DNA of 64,000 bases from Eleginops maclovinus (Eukaryota > Chordata > Actinopteri > Perciformes > Eleginopidae): contig NC_086370.1 in NCBI RefSeq assembly GCF_036324505.1, positions 17,014,600 to 17,078,599 on the forward strand, in the 5' to 3' direction. A program made the translations under genes and the position numbers. The notes beneath the pieces were generated by a model that ran no database searches, had not been told where the DNA came from, and saw only the letters and a list, made by a program, of their open reading frames with translations. The first letter of the stretch is position 1. Every line of letters starts with the position of its first letter. Shown here piece by piece: positions 13,270 to 24,309 of the stretch.

Positions 13270-16200
13270 CTAGATAGACCAAATCAATGATGGGGACAGA
13301 AAAGACACTATGAACCTTTCCTGGAAACACTTTCTGTCGGAGCAATCTACTGACTGCACAAACAGCGTGATTTATTCATGAGAAGCATCAGATGGGGTCA
13401 AAGGTTGAGGGAAATGCATCTTTACCCGTCTCATCCTCATGCTGGATGCAGAGCAACGCATCAAAGCACTGAAGGGCTGAACTCTGGGCTGCACTTCCGC
13501 CTGATAACAAAATTGGCTCATTGCTCACACCTTCATACAACAGCCCTCTTGGAAGCATCGGGTTGTCTCGCCACCTTAAACAGGTCAAACCACATACATA
13601 TGAGAAGAACACAGCACCATTTTACCTTATTCAGTTAAACATACACTGCAGCAAAAGAGAAAAGTACAAAAGGAAAGTAGGATCAGAGGAGAATTCCATC
13701 ATTTTCTTTAATAAATGTTAAGAACATGAATAAGTTCATCATGCAGCATATTGTCACGGACCTTAAACTCACCCTGAGACAAAAATTCTCAACGTTCCAT
13801 GAAACGAAGTTGGATCCACATGATCTGAAAAAAAGTACAATTTAATTTAATGTAATAACCTTGAATTTCTCTACCTTCATAACAGGCACAGCGTGTTAAT
13901 TGATTCAATTGAGATTGCTATATGTTAATTCAAACTTACTGTGCATGAGTTTGAAAGTTTCCCTCATCTTCTTCAAAGACTGAGTCACTTTGAGGAGACC
14001 TCTCTGTATGCCGCTAAGGTCAGAGGTTTTCATGGCGTGCATCACCTCCAGAGCTCCCTGGTTAGAGTTTTTAAAAACAATTGGCGACAAGGGAAAAAGA
14101 AACACAGTATGCAGATGGTGACTTAAAGAAGTAAGGGGAAACATGGACAGACATGTTGGGCTGAGGCTCTGAAAGAGAAAAACATGAAAAAGAGGAAGAG
14201 AAACAGCAGTCAGTACTAACCGTAATGCCTGAACTCGCAGACATCTCAACCAACAATGACACAATAAAAAATCCCCTGCAACTCTCCCCACCAGGGAAGG
14301 AAAATATCAAGTCCAAGTTCCTATTTTTGAAAAAGTTTTTGGGAAAATATTATATCCACAAAACGCATGGTGAAACTGTACTTCAGCAATTTGAAGCAAT
14401 GTGATAGTGACTTTTGTTTTCCTTCTACTCACCCAATTTCCATTTCCCTAAAATGAAAACAGAAGCGCTTTCAGTGGGTAATGAGATACCTCGCCATTTT
14501 TCTCTTTGAGTGATTGAGAATTAGACATACAGTTTTATTGTAATGTTTCTATTATAATAAAATAGTGTCTGTGGAATAGGGACATGAAGTCAAGTCATTA
14601 AATAGGGCAATAAAACAGCAATACTCACCCTGTGGGATCCCTTAATTTCCAGTTGCATAAAACTGAATCTGCATAAGTCAGGATGGCAGGAAGGCCAAGT
14701 CTATTAGATACCAGCCAATAAGGCAAAGCCAGGGCTTTAGGAAGAATCTGTCAAACAAGAATAATAGTAAAGTCGCAATCTGGTGATGTCTTACTGAGAT
14801 TCTAAAGGTTTTTGTTGGTATGTCGCTAGGGACTGCAATGGCTGTTGGTCAGTAAACCACTTTAAAACCAGACCAAAACATCTTAACTAAAGGATAAATG
14901 CCATGATACTCCGGTGCCAAGTGGATGAATCCTAGTGACTTTGAAGAGTCCCCTGACATTTCCTCTAATGCCACTTCTTGGTCAAAGCTTTAACTTGTAA
15001 ATCTCAGCCACTACTCAATGGATTAGGCCAAAATAAAGGACAGAAATTCAGGATGACGGATGTTTTTTTCTAATAAGATGATTAACCTGACATATAGCGC
15101 CATCAAAATAGTTCAAATGATTTGCTTTAAGGCCAAATACCTGCAACAGTAATGACATTCCCATTAGCTGCACTTTGGATTCATTAGCAATTAACCATAA
15201 CATAAAACAGAAATGTAATTTAGATGGTGGGCATCATACACGTATTCTACTATTTTAACATTAGCCTGTTAGCATGTTGATGTCAGCATTTAGCTCAAAA
15301 TATGTGTCCTTACAGCTTAACATAGCTGGTTGCATGGCCATAGACTTTATTCTTGGGTTATAGGCCACCAACATCATTTTTTGAAGCACGTCTTTTCTGA
15401 ACCATCCCTGACTCCTTTGCAATTTAATGTTTTACCTGAGCAGGTGATTGTTTTCCATCCTGCCATACATATCCCATACTGATGAATCCCAGCGCTAGGT
15501 GAGCCAGCCTGAGCTCTTGATGGCTGCTCAAGAGATTAGGACTCAACACCGGCATCTGGATTGTGATCACATTTCCAGTTTTTTTACTTCCGTTTTCATT
15601 AACAGTGAACTCGTCCAAGGGTTCACAAATGAAACTGTTTGTTTAACATTTACATGAATGGTTTTACTACTGAGTTGCATTAGGAAGGCTTTGCTAATTC
15701 TCACCTTGTGAACCAGATCCCGTAGTTTACGTGACTCTATCAGATGTGTGAGATTATTTGCCAGGTCCAACCACAGCCGGTAGTAATCTGGAAGGTGAGT
15801 CTGAAGGATAATAACAATACAATGACTTGCCTGTTGATTTTTAGATTGTTTTTTTGCATGGGGGATTTTCCTGTTGAGTGTAATCAGTAACATCATCAGC
15901 TCTTGTTTGCAATGGTGCCTGACCTGCATGTCAGGGAATGCCCGGTGCTATCAATCAGACAGAGAAAGCAGTTTAAACGAGGAAGCCAGTAGAAAACTGA
16001 ATATAAATTAACCAAGCAGAAAACAGGAACGCCCCAATAGAAAATCACTGTCTAAACGGACAAGGGCTCTGTGTTTAATGTCAAAGTGTAATTCTCCAGT
16101 TTATAACTAACATCCATACTGATATATATATATATCTTTTACAATGTTAACAAATCTTTGGACTGTCAACTGATCTTTTAATTGTATAGTATTTATTCCT

Positions 16201-16613
16201 GACATCTGCTTAGTTAAACAAGACAATACAAATTTGCCATTTGAATGGTAATACAATTTTGATTATGTGGTTGGCTCAATATATAGTAGAAGAGATTGAC
16301 CTTCTCCAAATCAATTATCTCTTTTAATCTTACATTGTTATCAGTCCCAGACCAGAAAAAAATTGTTGTGCTGCTGATAAAATACTTTAACAACAATAGA
16401 AAGATAACAGCAAGCAGACCTCAGTGGTCAGCAAAAATGTCCAGCCTAGTTTTTTCCATAAAATATTGCCACCTTGTTTCAGATCTGTATTTTGAAACAA
16501 AATAAGAGCTAAATTAAACATACCAGTGGCTCTTCTAGGAGAAATCCAAGCTCATCAGAGATACCAAATGCATCATAGTCTTCTTGCAGGGCTTCTCTCT
16601 TATTGGTCTCCAT
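12893..16613 (-). CDS. ido1: indoleamine 2,3-dioxygenase, complete ten-exon gene
   Basis: Cytosolic haem enzyme of the IDO family; opens the indole ring of L-tryptophan to N-formylkynurenine, the first step of the kynurenine pathway. Exons in order of transcription: 16613-16524, 15800-15705, 15555-15436, 14747-14629, 14447-14433, 14320-14221, 14057-13940, 13824-13773, 13574-13426, 13269-12893. All have GT-AG borders and phases sum to 1236 nt (411 aa), close to the usual ~400. Hallmarks: [19 protein letters not shown] (Phe164 and Ser168, equivalent to human F163 and S167), [17 protein letters not shown] (Phe227 and Arg232, equivalent to F226 and R231), [16 protein letters not shown], and NYHLNTV with His344 as proximal haem ligand. 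Human F227 is replaced by His228. The start is the first ATG before a typical IDO N-terminus. It could equally be named a fish proto-IDO; no disruption is seen. Confidence 0.95.
13426..13574 (-). CDS. ido1: ido1 exon 9
   Basis: 149 nt encoding [20 protein letters not shown], then [17 protein letters not shown], the loop and helix bordering the haem. Acceptor ttaag, donor GTAAAG. Confidence 0.94.
13773..13824 (-). CDS. ido1: ido1 exon 8
   Basis: 52 nt encoding [17 protein letters not shown]. Carries Phe227 and Arg232 (human F226, R231), with His228 in place of human F227. Acceptor tttcag, donor GTGAG. Confidence 0.94.
13940..14057 (-). CDS. ido1: ido1 exon 7
   Basis: 118 nt, phase 0 to 1: [20 protein letters not shown], then a helical [13 protein letters not shown] segment. 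Acceptor aaccag, donor GTAAGT. Confidence 0.93.
14221..14320 (-). CDS. ido1: ido1 exon 6 (haem-pocket Ser)
   Basis: Encodes [18 protein letters not shown] and [15 protein letters not shown]. Phe164 and Ser168 match the distal-pocket residues F163 and S167 of human IDO1. Donor GTTAGT. Confidence 0.95.
14433..14447 (-). CDS. ido1: ido1 exon 5, 15-nt microexon
   Basis: ggaaatggaaattgg between acceptor cattttag and donor GTGAGT. It keeps phase 2 and adds GEMEI between the exon 4 and exon 6 motifs. Required to match the usual IDO spacing, but so short that transcript evidence would be welcome. Confidence 0.75.
14629..14747 (-). CDS. ido1: ido1 exon 4
   Basis: Encodes [20 protein letters not shown] and then [13 protein letters not shown]. 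Acceptor gacag, donor GTGAGT; ends in phase 2. Confidence 0.94.
14815..15365. repeat. teleost GCTAA-rich interspersed repeat in ido1 intron 3
   Basis: The segment contains phrases I know from a widespread fish repeat: CATTCCCATTAGCTGCAC, and TGTTAGCATGTTGATGTCAG followed by CATTTAGCTCAAA. A copy in the opposite orientation is at about 59.7-59.9 kb. Edges are approximate. Confidence 0.5.
15436..15555 (-). CDS. ido1: ido1 exon 3
   Basis: 40 codons including [20 protein letters not shown], the conserved IDO helix; acceptor atccag, donor GTAAAA; phase 0 to 0. Confidence 0.94.
15705..15800 (-). CDS. ido1: ido1 exon 2
   Basis: 32 codons ([19 protein letters not shown], then the RDLVHK end) between acceptor ttcag and donor GTGAG; phase 0 to 0. 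Confidence 0.94.
16524..16613 (-). CDS. ido1: ido1 exon 1 (coding)
   Basis: ATG at 16613-16611, 30 codons, donor GTATG; begins [19 protein letters not shown]. Phase 0 at its end. Confidence 0.92.
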
Positions 16614-19600
16614 GTCATCTGCCCTGTACTCTACTGAAGTAGTTTTGCTTAGAGAAGTGAATCACTCTGTGTGTGACACACTGATAACAATAGGATATGT
16701 ATAACTTTGTTTTGTGATTTTGTCACCTCCTCTTTTTGCAAATTCACAACGGCAAAGAACCAATCCGAATTCTTTCTTTTTTTGTAATGTCTGGAGTTCA
16801 CAGAGAATAAATACAATTCTATACAAAGGACTTTATTTTTTTCATTTGATGAAGGAAACTAAAACAATAGCTGTTTCCAAATAATATATAAACTAAGAGT
16901 ATACTGGCACTTTCTGCTAAACTAACCAATGAAATATCATGTTTTTATAACTCAAAATGAGCAATGATAATGATTATATTCAAGTCTGAATGATTAAAAT
17001 GAACATTTAATGTTGATTCTCCACAACTAATTAAACTTTTGGACAAATATCTTAACTGTCTTGTGTCTCAGAAAAAGTTCATTGTGGATATCGTTTTTGA
17101 TTATTCTTTTTTCAGCCATTTCACATTTGTATTTGTAGTTTGAAAAAAACTAACACAGTAGTGGCACTTACTAATGTTCTTCTACAGAGGAACAGACTTC
17201 TTTGGCATGTATTAGTTTAGTAAAGGGCTGTGTACCAAATGTGAGTCTTTAAAAGGGTTGTGCCAGTTTCCTTCAGTTCAAGCTGTTTATATTGTTACAT
17301 AGGTGATTGTTCTAATCATGTGTCTGAACATATTGATTTCTTTGCAGACCATATCACTATGTTATATAGAGTATATTGTATTGCTAATATCTAGATTTGT
17401 TTACAAAGCATGCTGATTTCAGTAACAAGAAAAGCCAAATAACACCTCTAAAATACCTAATCATACCTACTGTATAGATACACAATATTTAAAATCATCA
17501 CAATCCATTATGTATGAGTTGGAATTTATGGTACTTATCTTGTCATGCATACATGAAAACTGCTTGATATATGGACCGGTTCCATAAATGCTTTGTGGAG
17601 GACGCTTTGTCGGCTGTCAGTGGGAGGTGCTGGGAAATCTCTCTGGGTTTCGATCAGGTTTGGAGTTGAGACGAATATCTCAGCTGCTTTATCCAATTGC
17701 CGTATCACGGTAACATAGAGCAATTGTCTCCCCCACCACCCATCATGCAAGCCCTCTGTTTCTGCCTCCCTTTGTCAGTGTCCTTTTTCTGCCACTTCAA
17801 GCAATCTCTCAAACACCTACAGTAACCCTCTGAAGAGACAGAACAGAGTCGGAGGGGTGAAAGCTTTGGTGAGCAAATTAATTTCAAGACCAAGTCATAG
17901 GACACTGTCCTGTGCAAAGGACAGTGTATTTAATCTGTTACAAGAGGCGTAGATACATTGCTAAAAGAGACTTTGAGGAATCAGACCAGTGTTTGAGGAG
18001 TGATGTTATACTTTGGGGTGGGAAAGGGGTGTAGCAGTGTTGAAGTTCATCTTGTAGATTTGTACTCTGTTTCAGTCACAAATCCTTTACCCGGTCCATT
18101 TTCATTTGGTCTTTCTTTCGCTCACTGTCTGCTACTTCCCAACTTGTTTTCTTTGCTCTCCCACATTCACAGTGTCTGGAGGCAATAGAATGGTATCCAA
18201 TTGGCAGATCTACTGAAGGAAAGAGAAAGTGCTTTCTTTTTTCTTCTCCTTTGAGTGTTGGTTGTCTAACAGTTAGTATGAGAATACGATTAACAGGTTT
18301 TGTTGTTTTTTTATCGTCCATAGTTCACTTTTTAAAGCAAATCCCAGAATCGGATAACAATTTAACACAAATTTGAAGGAAAACAGAAGGGAGATATATT
18401 AAAATACACTAATGTTGCATTCAGTTTCAGCTATTTTGATGATTGGTTCATGTCGGGATCAGGTAGTGGCACCTGTGATAATTGGTTTTAGTTCAGGAAT
18501 AGGGAGGGTGAAAGAAAAAAAACGTTATGCAGGAGGGATACAAAGAAATAGAGAGAAAACAGGAGTAAGCCTACATGCTGTGATATATAGCCTGGTAAAT
18601 GTTTAACAAAACAAAATATCTAATATCAGTTGATTAGGGCGAAGATATTGAGTCTCTGTGCTAACTGCTAAGCTAACGTCAAATAACTGCTAAGCCAACG
18701 TCGATTAAATGCTAAGCCAACGTCGGCTAACTGCTAAGCTAACGTTGATTAAATGCTAAGCTAACGTCGACTAACTGCTAAAGTCTTATTGCTGGATCAA
18801 AGGTCGCCACTGCTACTCAGAAATGACCAGTTGGTGTTGTTTTTTTTGGAGGAGGACTTAATCTCCAATGCCTGCTGGTTCTTCTGACCAAACTGTGAGT
18901 TACACTTCTGTGATTTTGCCCTCCTAATGACGGGCGCTCACTGTGAGGTCAGAGCATGAATTATTAGTTAAAGGTTTTAGAAATAGAAATGTTGCCAAAG
19001 AAATCTCAGAGTGTTCAGTTGTGTGATCTTTATATTTCAGTAGGCTATAAGCTAATTTTGTTATGAATATAGTTTTCAGGTAATTATTTGAGGTGCTTGG
19101 AGTTGTTCTTTTTTTAATTGTTTTTTAATGAGGACGTTTCATTAGTTAAAGAGGTCTAATTGGGGTTATTTGTTTTTATTTGTTTCCTTTCAACTTAAAG
19201 GGTAGATTTGTACAGTGCAAGAAAACAGTCAGACTTTTCTGACTTTGTTCATTTATGGGCTATTGTTGTTCACCCTTAACAAGTTAATCTTTTGGTAGCT
19301 ACCTTAAGAAACCAAATTCCAGGCAAGTGAGTTCAGAATCAACTTAAGCATAATATAGCATTTAATCCATCCTGTTATGATATGCATTATGTTGCTATTG
19401 CATAAAACATTCACACTATATTGAATTGATCAAACATTCAACCAATGTGGGAGTAAAATGTTAACCTCACTTCAACGAGATGGAAATAAGTGTTTGTCTG
19501 ATTAATATGCGTGGTGGAAACTTCTGAAGCAATGGAGACAAAACAGAGAGACGCTGGAGAGCAGGAACATGATGGCAAAACACTGTTGGGTTTGTTCGGA

Positions 19601-20165
19601 GTTACGGCCGGAGACCTTTACTGCAGACACGAGTTGCCACAGCAGTTGCCAAACCAATTCTGAAGATCTCAGGGATAGGAAAAGGTTTTAACTAGTTCCA
19701 AATGGGTAATCAACATTCTTAGAGCAGCAGACTAAACAATCTAGGATAATACGTCTAACTTAAACTGTCATCTAGGTCACAAATAAGGTGTTTACCGGAG
19801 CATCTGGGTCCAGATAAACTACTGTAAACCCGAACGTTCTAAGTAATTAAATAGGTTAAGTAGTGTATACTCAAAGTTTGAGAAAAAGTTCTACTAACTT
19901 AATTATGTTAAGTTGGTATAACATGTTCTTCCTTTTGAGTAATTATAACTAATCATTTTTGATTAAATGGAACTATTTTGTGTATAAGTAAGCATAACTT
20001 AAACACATAAATTCAGTACTAAACTAAATATAAACTAAATATAATTAAGTAATTACATGCTAAGAATGATAAAGTCCTGTTATTTCTGTTGGTTCATATT
20101 CCATTTTTTCAATCACCTCATTTCTATACAATATCATACTTTATATTTATATTTTTTGTTTATAT
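16614..20165. other. intergenic upstream of ido1
   Basis: Contains the ido1 5' flank, AT-rich DNA, the 22-bp minisatellite at 18661-18783 and an AT-rich repeat-like block at about 19850-20060 (many AACTTAA/TTAAGT words). No convincing ISRE or GAS element was found by eye near the ido1 start, and no other exon was recognised. Confidence 0.5.
18661..18783. repeat. 22-bp minisatellite with alternating subunits
   Basis: Five full units from 18666 (TGCTAAGCTAACGTC... type) plus partial copies at each end. Units alternate between endings in TAAC and ending in TTAAA, giving a 44-bp higher-order period. Confidence 0.85.
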
Positions 20166-20179
20166 TTTATTAGATTTTT

Positions 20180-21077
20180 TGTTCATTTTGGATGAGCAAA
20201 TTTCATTTCGGGCAGCGTAGGGAAGTGCGCAAGGTTGAAGTTGCGTAGTTGTGTCTCAAAAAGACGAAGCTTTGCACAGAATGCTTTCATGTGTGCATAG
20301 AGTTGTTGTACAAGCTGGTCTTTGCCTTGCAGGCTCTTGTTCAGTGAGTTAAGATGACCAGTAAGATCAACTAGAAAGGCCAGGTCTGCCAACCATAGAA
20401 GATCACTCAGTTCATGAAGAGGTCGGTCGTTCTCTTTCAAAAACTGGTCAATTTCTGACCTCAGGGAATAAAACTGCTTCAGCACGGAGCCGCGACTAAG
20501 CCAGCGCACTTCACAATGATAGAGTACGTCCCCATATTCAGCATCAGCTAGGAAAGCTTGAAATTCTCTGTGGTAGAGCCCTCATGCTCAAATTATGTTG
20601 ACAGTTTTCATAACTGTGGTCATCACATTGCCAAGCTGGACTGTCTTGGCACAGAGAGCTTCTTGGTGGATGATACAGTGCAATTTAACAGACTCGCCTC
20701 CACTCTCTCGCACCTTGTCGCACACCATAGATGCCATTCCTTTGCGCGTGCCTGTCATAGCTGGAGCCCCATCCGTTGCAACTCCACACAGCACACTTGT
20801 CCCATTTAAGTCCCATCTTGTCAATTGCACCTGACACGGCTTCAAAAATGTCCTTACCCGTTGGTGTGCCCGTTAGACTCCAAAGATCGAGCAGCTCTTC
20901 CGTAATGCAAAAGGTATCGTCAACTCCCCGCAAAAAAATTAACAGTTGCAGAAAAAAAAGATTTCCTCCTGATATACTCCATGGTCTTCTGGAAGGTATT
21001 GTTCCCATGGAGCTTTCGCTTTGTGTTAAAGAGATGATCCGGCTGAAGTACTTTACTTTGGAGTATTTCAACCACAA
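20180..21077 (-). pseudogene. GTF2IRD2/ZBED-like hAT transposase fragment
   Basis: Minus-strand peptides from three broken frames read in transposase order. 21077-20800 gives FCITEELLDLWSLTGTPTGK, then IDKMGLKWDKC. 20845-20588 gives GVATDGAPAMTGTRKGM with the hAT second acidic residue, then LHCIIHQEALCAK. 20509-20183 gives RWLSRGSVLKQFY (hAT RW motif) and a helical insert. The BED finger, first acidic motif and C-terminal dimerisation region are missing, and at least two frameshifts separate the pieces. It resembles the Charlie-type transposase from which vertebrate GTF2IRD2 was derived. It is a dead fragment and not a host gene. Confidence 0.8.
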
Positions 21078-21194
21078 GATTACATCATTCCCATATCAAC
21101 ACACTGATAAAGTGGATAGACCTCAGCCACTTCCCAAAACGTTTCATTCTTGAGGAACGATTGGAGGTAAACGACATGAGAATTCCACTCTGCT

Positions 21195-21995
21195 CCGACT
21201 TCTTCCATTGCTTGTTGTATTAACAGAGGGTGATAAGGCATGGGCAGTTTTGATGGAGCTGAAAGAGGTGGTAGTTAGCATTGTGCCCATCATTTCCTGA
21301 TGAAACCTTAGACTACTTTGTGTGCAAAATCAGTGATCATAGACAGGCACTGCTAGAGGCTTTGCCAAGGTTAGGCTCCATCCTAAACATCATTATGTGG
21401 AGCATTATCCTGCTCTAGTCAAGTGCTTTGGGCCCCTGCTGCACATGTGGACCATGCAGTTTGAGGCCAAGCACCGCTTTTTTAAGAGTGGTGCATGACA
21501 CTCAAAACTTCAAAAATATTTTGATGACATTAGCAATGAGAGACCAACACATGTTGGCATATCATCTTGCTGCACCATATTTTTCAAGCCAAGCGCTCAT
21601 GCATCCAGGGTTAACTCTGTTCTGGTTTCAGCTCTACAGGGGTTGCTCAAGTACACATTAGAGAACAAACAACTAGTGACACAATCTACAAGACATGAAA
21701 TGTGATCATTGATGGCACAGACTATGTCTGTGGAATGTTTCTGTCTGTAGGAGTCAGCAGGTGGACTGTCTAAATTTAGCAAAACAGAACAGATCTTCCT
21801 TGTGAATCACAACGTATCTTTTCTGTGTCGTGATTATGACTCCTGGTATGTAGAACATCTACGGTCCTATGAGCTGTCAATTGCAGACACAAGCCTGTCG
21901 ATCCACCTGCAGTCCCTCTCTCAGCCTACAACAAAGAAGGCTCGCTGCTGCTGACCCCCAAGTGGTTCATTCAAGTGAGACAAAACTACGTTCAG
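21195..21995 (+). pseudogene. decayed copy of a fish multicopy protein, first part
   Basis: Plus-strand fragments: LLPLLVVLTEGDKAWAVLME from about 21199, then stops; GPLLHMWTMQFEAKHRFF near 21430; VVHDTQNFKNILMTLA after a frameshift; and a block with FLVNHNVSFLCRDYDSWYVE and HLRSYELS at about 21800-21870, ending at a donor-like GTAAT at 21996. The WTM.FEAKH..F signature is familiar to me from highly repeated, functionally uncharacterised proteins in fish genomes, probably transposon-encoded. Multiple stops and shifts mean it cannot make protein. It is on the same strand as, and just upstream of, the PB1/SAMD3-like pieces and may belong to the same unit. Confidence 0.6.
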
Positions 21996-22110
21996 GTAAT
22001 AATGAATTGTATCAGTTATTGTGTCTTTATTCACTCTCTGTGGAATTGAGCAATTTGTAAGCTGTAAATGGTACTCTTTAACAACCTTATTTTGTCTTTT
22101 CGTTAGCACA

Positions 22111-23352
22111 ATGGCAGCAGCATCCCCACAACCAATGATTCTTCGTGTTGTTTAGCCAGACCAGGCTAGAAAATTAAAACTCAGCTCACGACCAGGCTCT
22201 GTTGATGCACTGAACAACGTTATAAAAGAACAGCTGGAAATTGACCTTGACTTTGATTTGCTTTATGAAGATCCAGACTTTGAGGGGAAACTTACTTCCC
22301 TTGTAGACATTGAGGAATTGCCACAAAAAGCTGTTGTGCACATCTCACTCTCAAACGACTACAGCTCTATTGCATCGACAGTTCTACTTTCCAATGTGTC
22401 ATCTCCAGAGCGTCTCAGCAGGTGGCCTCCAGGTCCTTTTCCAGTTCCCACATTTGCATTTGATGTTGAACTGACACTTAGAGATGGAAATGCTGAATGT
22501 GAGAAAAACAACACACACATTAAGTTGACAAGACACCTAAAGCATGACATTTTAGAAAAGCTTGCATCTGCTATATATGGTTTTAAGGCTTATCCAAGTG
22601 ATAAAGAGATCACAATGGCTACTGACGCTCTTGTAGCCAAACATCCCTGCTTGAAGGAAGCAGGATCTGAGGAACCCTGGCCTGCTCTCAAAATAGAGTC
22701 TGAGGTAAGATGTATCAGCTCTCTTTTAAAGTGAAAATTGTGATTCTTACTAATTTGGCCGCTATTTTCTGCTTCATAAATGTGTGCTAGATTCTTCAAA
22801 TGTAACCGTTTTTGTTGTTTTTGCTGTATTCTCCTCCTGCTGTTATTTCAATGTAGTTGTACGCAGAGTTCCACCGGATTACGAATCAGAACCTGCCCAA
22901 CACATTCTATGCTGAGCTTGACCGCCATCTTCCTCGACTGATGACCTCATTCAGACAGAAGGCATCAAAAACTGGCAAGACAGCAGATGCTCTGGCTGAA
23001 ATTTTTTAAAATCCACGATGAACAGGTATATAGATTATTAGACATTTCATAGGTTGAACCAGTGGTTCAATGATTCAAATGAGCTTTGTGAATTTTGCAA
23101 TTAGTCCACTTTGTGTTTGCCATTTGTCTGATTGCTTTAAAGATGTGAACAGGTTATTTGTGGGGATATGTTCTGATTGGACTGTTTCAAATCAGCTTTG
23201 TTCAGTAAACTCTTCAATATATACAATTCTGTTTTTATCTGAATAGGAAATCCGTGACATCCACACCAAGCGCACTACTGTTCTCCACGCCCTTCCTGTG
23301 TATCTGCGCGAGGACGTTTCTTGATTTTTCAGAACCTGAACAGTGAGTCTCC
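22111..23352 (+). pseudogene. PB1/SAMD3-like multicopy fish family, exons 1-3, decayed
   Basis: Exon-like 22111-22704 begins MAAASPQPMILRVV, has an in-frame TAG at 22153-22155, then a PB1-like ubiquitin-fold segment (LLYEDPDFEGKLTSLVDIEE) and LTRHLKHDILEKL. It ends at donor GTAAGA. 22857-23025 follows acceptor aatgtag (LYAEFHRITNQNLPNTFYAE) and carries one extra T in a T-run near 23001-23007, shifting the frame. 23247 onward (EIRDIHTKRTTVLHALPVYL) meets TGA after REDVS. The pieces match, in order, the teleost SAMD3-like/uncharacterised family. Introns are retained, so this is not a processed copy. Cut off at a TTAA at 23353 where piggyBac-like sequence starts. Confidence 0.65.
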
Positions 23353-23860
23353 TTAAACCAGGAAAGCGTTGCCGCATTTCTACCATTAAAACCGGGGCGC
23401 TGTTGCATCATTCTACCATTGAAGCCGGGAAAGTGGATACGTCATTTTCTGGTACAACAGCTCTGTGATATTTCTTTGCATTAATTATCGGCCTCTTAGC
23501 CCAATGAAATGCATCAGAATGTACACGTGGCATTGTTTGGATTTTTTTCGAGCAATCATGCCAGATTTAGAAGGAATTCTGAAATTAGTGAAGGTAGTGA
23601 TATTGACGATCTGCACAGCGCTGATGACATTATTGCTAACGACTTTGAACCCGTCGAACCAATTGACCGGGATTTATGGTTAAGACATATGTGTGAAGAC
23701 AGCGACGATGATAACCATGAGTTCCAAGGTTTTGAAACTGAGTGGAGGACGGAGAATTACCACTCGAGTTTTTTCAACCGCACCCCAGGAGTGAAAGTCG
23801 ATTTACCTGCAGAGGCCACTCATGAAAGCCACAGCTGTAAGCTCTCAAATACTTTTTGAA
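23353..23860 (+). mobile_element. piggyBac-like 5' end and transposase N-terminus
   Basis: Starts at a TTAA (23353-23356), the obligatory piggyBac target. Next come 2.4 copies of a 33-bp unit (ACCATT.A...CCGGG, 23355-23436) that may be subterminal repeats. Then an open frame at 23530-23840 with an acidic Ser/Asp-rich N-terminus, EFQGFETEW and TPGVKVDLPAEAT, resembling the region before the catalytic domain of PGBD4-like transposases. The DDD catalytic domain is absent and no right end was found, so the element is truncated. A donor-like GTAAGC follows the last conserved residues. Confidence 0.5.
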
Positions 23861-24309
23861 TTGTGTTTTTATCTGCTACAGAGGCTGAGAAATCAATTAT
23901 TTAGTAGGTGTTGATAAAAGTGCTGAATTTCCAGAAACACTTCTAACATGTTTTAGGACTCCCCTTTGTTTAGTTTACCCATACAGTTGTTGTGTATGGT
24001 CTATTTTCTTTCTCCTCACTACAAAGGAACTGTATTTGTGTTTTGTTCAAAGTGATAAGATGTTCAGTAAAACATTTTCCTGTAAATGTCCTTTAGCTTG
24101 ATGTCAGTCTATCTCACACCACTTAGATTCTCTGGTAATTTGGCGGATTCATGGATCTTATGTTTTTCACCTCTTGCAATGAGACCCACGTCTCCCTCGT
24201 AGAAAGAGGTATTGGATTTCAATTGGACTTGGTTAAAGAAGATAGATTATGTTATCTGTTCTGTTCCATGTGTTAGTTTGTGATTAGTATCTCTTTTTCA
24301 TTCATTAAG

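Noticed and set aside
16840..16865. Interferon-stimulated response element upstream of ido1 (GAAGGAAACT)
   Set aside because: Only half of an ISRE matches; too weak to call although IDO genes are often interferon-induced.
20180..21077. Possible domesticated GTF2IRD2-like host gene
   Set aside because: Frameshifts and missing N- and C-terminal domains show a dead transposase fragment.
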